Shown here: positions 27,933 to 36,623 of the stretch, one piece after another | How positions within the stretch are numbered: the stretch's first letter is position 1 | How the letters are laid out: each line of letters starts with the position of its first letter | Assembly: GCA_947311565.1 (NCBI GenBank) | Contig: CAMZLH010000060.1 | Coordinates: forward strand, 1-38,162 | Reading direction: 5' to 3' | Length of the DNA: 38,162 nt | Source of the DNA: an uncultured Nitratifractor sp. | Lineage (GTDB): Bacteria > Campylobacterota > Campylobacteria > Campylobacterales > Sulfurovaceae | The notes under the pieces: model-generated | Database searches by the model: none | What the model saw: only the letters and a program-made list of their open reading frames with translations | Told to the model about the DNA's origin: nothing | Position numbers and translations under genes: made by a program

Positions 27933-28619
27933 ATGAAGCTCTGTATAGCACTAGATTTACCCACAATTGATGAGAATTTGAAACTATTAAATAAGTTAAA
28001 AGAGTATGATAATTTATGGATAAAGGTTGGTTTTAGAAGTTACATTAGAGATGGTAAAGAGTTTTTAGAAGAGATTAGAAAGATTAACTATACATTTAAA
28101 ATATTTTTAGACCTTAAACTATATGATATTCCAAATACGATGGCTGATGCTGCAGAAGAGATAGCAAATCTTGGTGTTGATATGTTTAATATTCATGCAA
28201 GTAGTGGTAAAGTAGCTATGCAAACTGTCATGGAGAGATTATCTAAATTAGAAAAGAGACCACTAGTTTTAGCAGTAACTGCACTAACTTCGTTTAGTGA
28301 AGAGGGATTTCAAGATATCTATAACGATAATTTAAATAAAAAAACTATAGATTTTGCAAAACTAAGTTATGAAGCTGGATTAGATGGTGTTGTTTGTAGT
28401 GCATATGAGAGTCAAGGTATAAAAGATGCTACAAATTGTAACTTTTTAACACTTACACCAGGTATTAGACCTTTTGGAGAAGATAGTAATGATCAAAAAA
28501 GAGTTGCAACTATTGATTTGGCTAAAGATAATAGTGTAGATTTTATTGTTGTTGGAAGACCAATATATAAGAGTTCAGAACCCCTACTAAAGGTCAAAAA
28601 CATACTAGAAGCACTATAG
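27933..28619 (+). CDS. pyrF: Orotidine 5'-phosphate decarboxylase
   Basis: [63 protein letters not shown]. Confidence 0.96.
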   Translation: MKLCIALDLPTIDENLKLLNKLKEYDNLWIKVGFRSYIRDGKEFLEEIRKINYTFKIFLDLKLYDIPNTMADAAEEIANLGVDMFNIHASSGKVAMQTVMERLSKLEKRPLVLAVTALTSFSEEGFQDIYNDNLNKKTIDFAKLSYEAGLDGVVCSAYESQGIKDATNCNFLTLTPGIRPFGEDSNDQKRVATIDLAKDNSVDFIVVGRPIYKSSEPLLKVKNILEAL

Positions 28620-28626
28620 AAGTGCT

Positions 28627-28737
28627 CTATTTATGTCCTGATCCCATAGATAATGCATTATCCATTCCTTCAATCATAAAGTAAACCCCAACGGCAAACA
28701 TTGCTAAAATAATTAATGGTGCGTATTTTTGTAACAC
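28627..28737 (-). CDS. 36-aa single-pass membrane microprotein
   Basis: GTG start behind AAGGAG; MLQKYAPLIILAMFAVGVYFMIEGMDNALSMGSGHK*; below the ORF-track cutoff. Confidence 0.55.
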   Translation of the reverse strand: MLQKYAPLIILAMFAVGVYFMIEGMDNALSMGSGHK

Positions 28738-28750
28738 TTTTTCTCCTTTT

Positions 28751-29083
28751 TTATCCAAATTTTAAGCCAGTAAAAAAACCAGCAACTATCGATGCACCGG
28801 CGATCGGCTCTAATGCTTTTATATGCTCATACACAAAACTATAAGAGCTCTTTAAACTGTATAAGAATGTATCAAAAATACTCATAATACTACTATTATC
28901 TATTGATAACAAACCTTTAGAGTTAAACCAAAAAATGGCTACTGTAGCTAATCCCAACATAAAAAGTAGCAGTTTAAAACTCTTTTTTAAAAAATATCCT
29001 ACAGATAAACCAATCATAAAACCAGAGCTAATTTGCCCTAATGGCATATTATTTAGTATACTTTCTTTTGAAATTTCATTCAT
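28751..29083 (-). CDS. FUN14-domain membrane protein
   Basis: GQISSGFMIGLSVGYFLKKSFKLLLFMLGLATVAIFWFNSKGLLSID...AGASIVAGFFTGLKFG. Confidence 0.7.
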   Translation of the reverse strand: MNEISKESILNNMPLGQISSGFMIGLSVGYFLKKSFKLLLFMLGLATVAIFWFNSKGLLSIDNSSIMSIFDTFLYSLKSSYSFVYEHIKALEPIAGASIVAGFFTGLKFG

Positions 29084-29254
29084 ATTTACTACCTTAAACT
29101 TCTATATATTTCATGCTATTATACTACAATAAATTTAAAGCAGTTAGATTAGTTTTTAATATAATTACCATTATATCATAACAGTTAATATAATTATCCT
29201 ATAAAATTTTTAATGTTAATTTAATGTAAATTAAGTTTAACTAAACCCATTAAT

Positions 29255-29263
29255 TGGTATAAT
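29255..29263 (+). promoter_or_regulatory. Extended -10 (TGGTATAAT) upstream of the COG3904-like gene
   Basis: taatTGGTATAATtactt about 35 bp before ATG 29298. Confidence 0.5.
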
Positions 29264-29297
29264 TACTTTATAGAAAATTAAATATTAAGAGTCAATT

Positions 29298-30302
29298 ATG
29301 AAAATAAGCATTTTATCACTATCTTTAATTACAATAGCAACTACCATATATACAAATGCTATGAATTTTAGCATTAATAAAAACTATATGGGTTATAACT
29401 TAATATACGCATATGGAAATATAAGATATGGAGACACTTATAAACTAAAGAGAAAATATAACCAATTATCTAAAAATAGACAGACTTTAGTTATTTTTAA
29501 TAGTAATGGTGGAATCTTAGATGAGGGTATTAAATTAGGTAAATTTTTAAAATCTAATCATTTAGGTAGTGCTGTTAAACAAAATGGAGTATGTGCTAGT
29601 AGTTGTGCAATTGCTTTTTTAGGTGGTACTAGCAGAAGTAACAAAAAATTAATGATACTACCTAGCAACGCCCAGTTAGGCTTTCACTCTTTCTACTATA
29701 GTAAAAAGAAGATGAATGTTGAAAAAGTACAAAAAGATATGTCTAAAATCTTAAGATATGCAAGCTATGTTAATACTCCTAGCTCTTTGTTAGCAAATAT
29801 GTTTAGTACTACATCTAAACACATATACTGGATCAGAGGAGATGATAGAATAGTTCTCAATATTAAAAGAGGTCTACGTAAATTAAAAATAAGATCTACT
29901 AAAGCTAATAGTAAAAGTAATAAATATAGGTCAGTATCAAATAGAAAAAAAGCTACAAAATATGTTAAAGAGTATATTTCTAAAATAAACTCTTATCTTT
30001 ATGCTAATAGAGGATTAAAGTTTAGAAATAGTTCTTATGCATATAATAATTTAAATTATAATAGCTGGATAGGTCATAAATTAAGATATATTAAACTTAA
30101 AAGTATTAAATTAAAATCTCATAATAGAGTAGAAGCTAAAGTTATATACTCTTTAAAAAATGGGCAAAGAATTTGTGCTACTAATACTTATAAGTTATCT
30201 AAAAACTATAAGCACAGGTGGAAGATATTGAATAAAAAAACCGTAGGTTGTAACTATAGATCTAGAAAAATACTAAAAAAATTAAATGTAGCTCTGCCAT
30301 AG
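29298..30302 (+). CDS. Periplasmic ClpP/SppA-fold (COG3904-like) putative peptidase with basic C-terminal extension
   Basis: Signal peptide; LVIFNSNGGILDEGIKLGKFL and NGVCASSCAIAFLGGTSR match COG3904-like nucleophile loop; C-terminal ~150 aa is Lys/Arg/Tyr-rich. Confidence 0.65.
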   Translation: MKISILSLSLITIATTIYTNAMNFSINKNYMGYNLIYAYGNIRYGDTYKLKRKYNQLSKNRQTLVIFNSNGGILDEGIKLGKFLKSNHLGSAVKQNGVCASSCAIAFLGGTSRSNKKLMILPSNAQLGFHSFYYSKKKMNVEKVQKDMSKILRYASYVNTPSSLLANMFSTTSKHIYWIRGDDRIVLNIKRGLRKLKIRSTKANSKSNKYRSVSNRKKATKYVKEYISKINSYLYANRGLKFRNSSYAYNNLNYNSWIGHKLRYIKLKSIKLKSHNRVEAKVIYSLKNGQRICATNTYKLSKNYKHRWKILNKKTVGCNYRSRKILKKLNVALP

Positions 30303-30373
30303 TTATAATTAATTCTCTTGCACAATCTTACATTTGCAAAACCCATTGTAAATGTCTAGGTTAAGTAGAGGAT

Positions 30374-32194
30374 TCAATTTATAGTTAATAGTTTTACTCT
30401 ATCCTTAGCTAATGCTATAATATCTTCATCATCAGCTAGGTTTAGCCAATTAAAACTTCTTCCACTTTGTATTGTACCATCTAATAAATCTCCACTACTT
30501 CTATATTTTAAATCTAATTTAGCAATTTTAAATCCATCTAATGTTTTACTAAACTCTTTTAATCTTTGTGGAGGCTCTTTATAGTTTGTATATAAAAAGC
30601 AGTAACTATCTATACCATAACGCCCTACTCTACCTCGTAATTGATGTAAAGTAGCTAAACCAAACCTCTCTGCACCTACTATTACAATTGTAGTAAGTCT
30701 AGGTAAAGATATTCCAACTTCTATAACTGTAGTAGCAAGTAAAATATTTCCACTATCTCTAAACTCTATTAAAACTTCATCTTTATTTTTATCTTTACCA
30801 TGAGTTGCATATACACCTTCGAATTTACCTTGCCAATAAGTTATAGCATCTGTTAGTGATGTATATGGTATCTCTTCGCTACTCTCAACTAATGGATATA
30901 CAATTAAAACTTGATGTCTATCTTTAATTTCACTCTCTATATGCTTTAATAGTTGTTTAAAATCACTTTTACCTATTGTTTGAGTATCTATTTTCTTCTT
31001 AAATGGCAATATTTTAATTGTAGATATATCTATTAATTCAGACTCTATTAATGCTTGACTTCTAGGAATAGGTGTGGCAGAAAACTGTAAATAGTGAGGA
31101 GATAGATCATTATCTCTAACTAAAGCATCTAATTTAGATCGCTGGTTTGCTCCAAATCTATGCTGTTCATCTACCATTACAAGAGAGACTTTTGGTAAGT
31201 CATCTTTATATAACAGAGCATGTGTACCTATAATAAAATCTGCATCTTTATACTCACCCTCAGTCACTTTTTGGCTTACAAATGCAATATTTAAAAATTT
31301 AGATAGGTATTTTTTTGCCTCTTCTAAAAGTTGATTTGCAAGTAGTGAGGTAGGTGCCATAAGTATAGATTTACCTCTATTAGCAATCATAGCAGCAGCT
31401 AAAATAACCATAGTCTTACCACTACCAACATCGCCAATTATTAACCTCTTTGCAGCTTTTATTGTAGAGTTTAAATCTACTTCTATATCAGCTATAACAC
31501 TTAATTGATCTTTTGTAAGTTTAAATGGTAACTCATTTAGGAAAATGTCCAAATCTGCTTTTAAAGCATTTATTGGCTTATTATAGACTCTTTTTTTTCT
31601 AAATTTAGCTAAATGGTTATATGCCTCTATAGATTTTAAATTTTGAATAATTTCAGCTCTATATTCGCTTCTATCTTTTATCTCTGTAATATTTTTAGGA
31701 TTATGTAACATAAGAATAGTATCTATTTCAGAGCCTAAAAGCCCTGTATTATATAGATTATCATAAGTAATATATCTTTTCATAAGAGCTCTAATATCAA
31801 TCTCTTTTAAAACTGTTTTATAAATTGGTGTTATCTCTCCAAAACTCTTAATAGATTTTGGTTGTGTAATCTGAAGTTCACCCCTAAAGTAGCTAGCTTT
31901 ACCACTAATTATATGTTTACTTCCCTCTTTAAAAAGATCTTTATGATACTTAGTAGTCTTAAAAAATATTGCTGTTGCTCTTTTATTAAACTCTATTAAA
32001 TAAAGAACTATCTGGAGTCTAAAATTAACTACCCTAGCAGATATAACTTCTACCTTTGCAACTAAGTTTCTTCCATCTACTATATCTTTACTAAGAGTTG
32101 TATCTTTATAGCTTTGTGGTAGTGTTAATGCAATATCTAGTAGAGTTCGCTTCTTTAACTTTTTAAGTAGAGTTATATCGCTACTACTAAACAT
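30374..32194 (-). CDS. recG: ATP-dependent DNA helicase RecG
   Basis: RLIIGDVGSGKTMVILAAA, VDEQHRFG, FSATPIPRSQA, ATTVIEVGISLPRLTTIVIVGAERFGLATLHQLRGRVGR. Confidence 0.95.
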   Translation of the reverse strand: MFSSSDITLLKKLKKRTLLDIALTLPQSYKDTTLSKDIVDGRNLVAKVEVISARVVNFRLQIVLYLIEFNKRATAIFFKTTKYHKDLFKEGSKHIISGKASYFRGELQITQPKSIKSFGEITPIYKTVLKEIDIRALMKRYITYDNLYNTGLLGSEIDTILMLHNPKNITEIKDRSEYRAEIIQNLKSIEAYNHLAKFRKKRVYNKPINALKADLDIFLNELPFKLTKDQLSVIADIEVDLNSTIKAAKRLIIGDVGSGKTMVILAAAMIANRGKSILMAPTSLLANQLLEEAKKYLSKFLNIAFVSQKVTEGEYKDADFIIGTHALLYKDDLPKVSLVMVDEQHRFGANQRSKLDALVRDNDLSPHYLQFSATPIPRSQALIESELIDISTIKILPFKKKIDTQTIGKSDFKQLLKHIESEIKDRHQVLIVYPLVESSEEIPYTSLTDAITYWQGKFEGVYATHGKDKNKDEVLIEFRDSGNILLATTVIEVGISLPRLTTIVIVGAERFGLATLHQLRGRVGRYGIDSYCFLYTNYKEPPQRLKEFSKTLDGFKIAKLDLKYRSSGDLLDGTIQSGRSFNWLNLADDEDIIALAKDRVKLLTIN

Positions 32195-32203
32195 TAACTT
32201 TTA

Positions 32204-33484
32204 TTATCTATTAGTTACAATAAAAAGACTCATATCTAAAATCTCTTTATGCTCTTTAATAAAACTATTTACTTCATCTAACTTTAAATTTTCTATAATA
32301 TCCAACTCTTTTTGGCTAAATCCAAGACCTAAGCCACTATAGTACTCACTAAAAGCTCTACCTACTCTTTGCGATAGTATCTCTACACGAAGTGGCTCAC
32401 TACCTAAAAAGAACTTTTTAGCACTTTCTAGCTCATCATTAGTTATACCATTTTTAACAAAATTCTCTACCACCTCTTTAACTACACCTATAGCCTCGGT
32501 CTGTTTCTCTAATTTTGTTTGTAAATATCCACTAAAATAACTACTACTTCTATTTACAACAAATCTACTATATGCAGAGTAAGCAAGACCTCTTTTAACT
32601 CTTACCTCTTCCATAAGGCGACTACCAAAACCACTACTACCCAATATATGAGAAGCAACTTTACCTATAACTTTTTTTGTATCATTTACATCCATAGTAT
32701 ATGGTGCGCCAAAGTAAATATAAGCTTGTTTAGTATCTTTTTTTATACTTTTTGTCTCTTTAGAACTATTTGCAATATATTTACCAATTTCTTCTACTTT
32801 ACCTCTAGTTAAATTAGAGGCAAACTTTTTTACTATAGATTTAATCTCATCTTTAGTAAAGTTACCACCAGCAACTACAATTAAATTATCTAACCTAATG
32901 TGACTATTAATAAACTCTTTTAAATCATCTAACTTTAAAGCCTTAATAGACTCTTTTGTACCAAGAGAAGGCTCTTCTAAAGGTGTTCCTTTAAATAGTA
33001 TCGAGCGTAATCCATTAGCTGCTATGTAATCAAAATCATCTTGTTTTTTCTCTAAAATAGCTAATCTCTTCTTTACTATTTTTTTAAAGACTTCATCTTT
33101 ATAGTTAGGTGATTTTACTACACTTATTAGCTTATCTAAGGCAAAATCGAACTGCTCCTTTAGGGATTCAATAGTAAAGACTAGAGTCTCTCTACCATTA
33201 TGTACGCTTAAATCTATTGCTCTATTCTCTAACTCTTTAGCAAACTCTATAGAACCTAATTTAATATCACCTTCATTTAAAAGGCTACTGCTCATTGTTA
33301 CTAAACCATTTTTACTAGAGGCCAAATTACCACTATTTTTAAATATAAACTCAACAGTTGTTAAAGGTAGCGCACTACTCTCTTCAAAAACTACTGGAAC
33401 ATCTACACCATCTATAGTTACATGTAGTAAATTTGCTGCCATTAGGTATCCTTGTATTAAAATTAAAGGTAAAATTTTTTTCAT
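32204..33484 (-). CDS. M16-family (insulinase-like) protein, apparently without the HxxEH zinc motif
   Basis: M16 fold signatures (FKNSGNLASSKNGLVTMSSSLLNEG, GSSGFGSRLMEEVRVKRGLAYSAYS); no HxxEH seen in the N-terminal half. Confidence 0.8.
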   Translation of the reverse strand: MKKILPLILIQGYLMAANLLHVTIDGVDVPVVFEESSALPLTTVEFIFKNSGNLASSKNGLVTMSSSLLNEGDIKLGSIEFAKELENRAIDLSVHNGRETLVFTIESLKEQFDFALDKLISVVKSPNYKDEVFKKIVKKRLAILEKKQDDFDYIAANGLRSILFKGTPLEEPSLGTKESIKALKLDDLKEFINSHIRLDNLIVVAGGNFTKDEIKSIVKKFASNLTRGKVEEIGKYIANSSKETKSIKKDTKQAYIYFGAPYTMDVNDTKKVIGKVASHILGSSGFGSRLMEEVRVKRGLAYSAYSRFVVNRSSSYFSGYLQTKLEKQTEAIGVVKEVVENFVKNGITNDELESAKKFFLGSEPLRVEILSQRVGRAFSEYYSGLGLGFSQKELDIIENLKLDEVNSFIKEHKEILDMSLFIVTNR

Positions 33485-33555
33485 ATATTCCTCTTTTAAG
33501 ATTAAAGCTTAATATTATATCAAAATTAATCTCTACAAAATTTTATACTATAAGC

Positions 33556-34626
33556 TTAATAAAATCTCTCTAAAATATTATAAGCTGTATCTCTCTTTGC
33601 AGGGTTTTCTCCAATATCTTTAATAAGCTCTATCATCTCTTGCTGATTCATACTATTTTCTGCTCCTGCAGCTGATACTACATTCTCTTCCATCATTGTA
33701 GAACCTAAATCGTTAGCACCCCAAAGTAGTGCAAGTTGCCCAATATAGCTACCTTGTGTCACCCAAGAACTTTGTATATTTTTAACATTATCAAGGTATA
33801 ATCTTGCAACAGCAAGTAGTCTTAAGTATCTATTAGAGCTCTGCTTTTTAATATCTGGTCTCTTTTTCATAAGAGCAGTATTAGCACCTTGAAATGACCA
33901 CATAATAAATGCCCTAAAGCCACCTGTCACATCTTGTAGATCTCTTACAACTTCTAGATGTTCTAGTATCTGCTCATCACTTTCTACTGTTCCATACATC
34001 ATTGTTGCAGTAGACTTTACACCTACTTTATGAGCCTCTCTATGTACATCTAACCATCTATCTCTATCTAACTTTTTTGGTGCAATTTGATCTCGTACAT
34101 CATCATTTAAAATTTCTGCACCAGCACCAGGAATAGAGCTTAACCCTTTACTCTTTAGCCTTAGTAAAACCTCTTCTAAAGATATATTAGATCGTTTTGC
34201 TATATAGTCTATCTCTATAGCAGAGAAACCATGAATTGTAACCTGTGGATATTTTTTATGAATATGTTCTACTAAATCTTCATACCACTCTATCTCTAGC
34301 TTAGGGTGTACACCACCTTGAAATAGAATTTGTGTTCCACCAATTGCTAATAGTTCATCTATCTTATTATCTATCTCTTCAAAAGTTAAAATATATGCAT
34401 CTTCATCTTTTTCATGTCTATAAAATGCACAAAAATCGCAATCTACCCAACATATATTTGTATAGTTTATATTTCTATCTACAACAAAAGTTGTAACACC
34501 TTTAGGATGCAACTCTTTTTTCTTTTTAGATGCCAATTCGCCTAGCTCTTTTAAAGATGCATTTTTAAGTAGCCAAAGAGCATCTTCTTTAGATAATCTT
34601 TTAGAAAAATCTATGTTTAAACCCAA
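33556..34626 (-). CDS. mqnC: Cyclic dehypoxanthinyl futalosine synthase (radical SAM)
   Basis: NINYTNICWVDCDFCAFYRHEKDEDAYILTFEEI, GGTQILFQGGVHPKL, GAGAEIL. Confidence 0.94.
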   Translation of the reverse strand: MGLNIDFSKRLSKEDALWLLKNASLKELGELASKKKKELHPKGVTTFVVDRNINYTNICWVDCDFCAFYRHEKDEDAYILTFEEIDNKIDELLAIGGTQILFQGGVHPKLEIEWYEDLVEHIHKKYPQVTIHGFSAIEIDYIAKRSNISLEEVLLRLKSKGLSSIPGAGAEILNDDVRDQIAPKKLDRDRWLDVHREAHKVGVKSTATMMYGTVESDEQILEHLEVVRDLQDVTGGFRAFIMWSFQGANTALMKKRPDIKKQSSNRYLRLLAVARLYLDNVKNIQSSWVTQGSYIGQLALLWGANDLGSTMMEENVVSAAGAENSMNQQEMIELIKDIGENPAKRDTAYNILERFY

Positions 34627-34628
34627 AG

Positions 34629-35024
34629 CTACTCCTTGCCTAACGAATCTAACACACCATTTATAAATTGATGAGACTTATCATCTGCTAACTCTTTAGC
34701 TAGCTCTATCGCTTCATTAATAATTATAGCTTTATCATTACCATCTATTAAAATTTCGTAACAACCCAACCTTAAAATTGATCTCTCTATCTTACCTAAC
34801 TCATCAAAATCCCACTGATTAAGGTTCTTCTTAATTTCTTTGTCTATTGTCTCTAAATTCTCTACAGTACCACTAAATAGTTTTAAAGAGAACTCTCTTT
34901 GTTTATTACGTATTTTTTTCTCTTCTAAAATATCTTCGCAAAATTTTGTAATCTCTTCATTACCTAAGTCGTAAGCGTATAACAAACCAATAACAGCGGC
35001 TCTAGCTTGGTGTCTTGTAGCCAT
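34629..35024 (-). CDS. nusB: Transcription antitermination factor NusB
   Basis: [21 protein letters not shown] ... ILRLGCYEIL, IIINEAIELAKELADDKSHQFINGVLD. Confidence 0.93.
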   Translation of the reverse strand: MATRHQARAAVIGLLYAYDLGNEEITKFCEDILEEKKIRNKQREFSLKLFSGTVENLETIDKEIKKNLNQWDFDELGKIERSILRLGCYEILIDGNDKAIIINEAIELAKELADDKSHQFINGVLDSLGKE

Positions 35025-35491
35025 TATGAAAGCTCACTATATAAATTGATCATCTCTACCAAACTAGCCATAGCCTCTGCACCTTTATTACCTGCTTTTG
35101 TTCCTGCTCTCTCAATTGCTTGCTCTATACTATCTACTGTAAGTACTCCAAAAGATACTGGTTTAGCATACTTTAATGCAACATTAGCAACACCTTTAGT
35201 TGCCTCTGCACTTACATAGTCAAAGTGTGGTGTAGCACCTCTAATTACTGCACCCAAACAGCATATAGCATCGTACTTGCCAGTAGCAAGAGCTTTATCT
35301 AAAGCAAATGGGATCTCAAATGCGCCAGGCACTAAAATTAGATCTAAATTATCAGAATTTCCACCATGTCTTGCATAAAAATCTTTAGCACCCTCAACTA
35401 ATCTATCTGTTATAAAATGATTAAATCTTGCACTAATTACTGCAACTTTTTTACTACTATCTACTTGTAAATTTCCTTCTACTATATTCAT
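35024..35491 (-). CDS. ribH: 6,7-dimethyl-8-ribityllumazine synthase
   Basis: [52 protein letters not shown]. Confidence 0.96.
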   Translation of the reverse strand: MNIVEGNLQVDSSKKVAVISARFNHFITDRLVEGAKDFYARHGGNSDNLDLILVPGAFEIPFALDKALATGKYDAICCLGAVIRGATPHFDYVSAEATKGVANVALKYAKPVSFGVLTVDSIEQAIERAGTKAGNKGAEAMASLVEMINLYSELS

Positions 35492-35499
35492 TTAAATCC

Positions 35500-36294
35500 T
35501 TATATTATTTGTATTTGTTTTATCTGTTCTACTAACTCTTTAAGCTTATCTAATTTTATCATATTAGCTCCATCACTTAATGCAATTGATGGGTCAAAGT
35601 GTGTCTCAAAGAAAAATCCATCAACACCTACAGCAGCTGCAGCTCTAGAGAGTGGTGGTACAAAAGAGCTGTCACCTCCACTACTTGCTCCACCACTTGC
35701 AGGCATCTGTACAGAGTGTGTAGCATCAAAAATAGTTGGTGCAAACTCTCTCATTACTACTAAGCTTCTCATATCTACAACCAAATTTCCATATCCAAAG
35801 CTACTGCCTCTCTCGGTTAGCCAGACACCATATTTCTTAGCTTCACTGTAGCTAACATCACCATTGAAGCCACGAGTTTTTAAAACCTTTTTAACAGAGT
35901 GCTCCATTGCTTGTGGTGCTAAAAACTGCCCCTTTTTAATATTTACAATAGATGCTGTATTTGCAGCAGCTACTAAAAGATCTGTCTGTCTACAAAGAAA
36001 AGCAGGAATCTGTAATACATCTGCAACTTCACTAACAACACTAGCTTGTGAACTCTCGTGAATATCAGTTAATATCTTATATCCAAACTCTTTTTTTACC
36101 TCTTCTAAAAGCTTTAGTCCCTCATCTACTCCTGGACCTCTAAAACTATCTATACTTGTTCTATTTGCTTTATCAAAACTAGCTTTAAAGTAAAAATCTA
36201 TACTACAATCTTCACTATACTCTTTAAGCTCTTCAGCAATCTTAAAAACATTATCACGACTCTCCAAAACACAAGGACCAGCAATTAAAATCAA
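35500..36294 (-). CDS. kdsA: 3-deoxy-8-phosphooctulonate synthase
   Basis: [59 protein letters not shown]-like, [10 protein letters not shown]. Confidence 0.96.
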   Translation of the reverse strand: MILIAGPCVLESRDNVFKIAEELKEYSEDCSIDFYFKASFDKANRTSIDSFRGPGVDEGLKLLEEVKKEFGYKILTDIHESSQASVVSEVADVLQIPAFLCRQTDLLVAAANTASIVNIKKGQFLAPQAMEHSVKKVLKTRGFNGDVSYSEAKKYGVWLTERGSSFGYGNLVVDMRSLVVMREFAPTIFDATHSVQMPASGGASSGGDSSFVPPLSRAAAAVGVDGFFFETHFDPSIALSDGANMIKLDKLKELVEQIKQIQII

Positions 36295-36451
36295 AATACA
36301 CCTTTTTTGATTGGATTATAGCAAAAATAATATTAATATTGTAGAAATATTACAAATACGACGCCTAAGTATTTAAATACGCAATTCTAAGCTCTATAAT
36401 CAGTAAAAATATAGAGTTGTTACTCTCTCTTTACTTAGCTACGACTAGCAG

Positions 36452-36489
36452 TAAACCTTAACAAAAGCTAGTGATGTTGTTAGGGTTTA
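36452..36489. repeat. 13-bp-arm hairpin in the kdsA-ATPase intergenic region
   Basis: taaaccttaacaa-aagctagtgatg-ttgttagggttta; one wobble position. Confidence 0.5.
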
Positions 36490-36623
36490 GGTTAATCAGA
36501 AGGTTCTATTTAACATAAATTATTTCAGAGTCTATAAAAGCCTATCTAAAGACTCAAAACTAGATACTTTATATTAGTATAAAATATGCTATAATTGGCA
36601 CAATAATATAAAAAAGGCTACTT

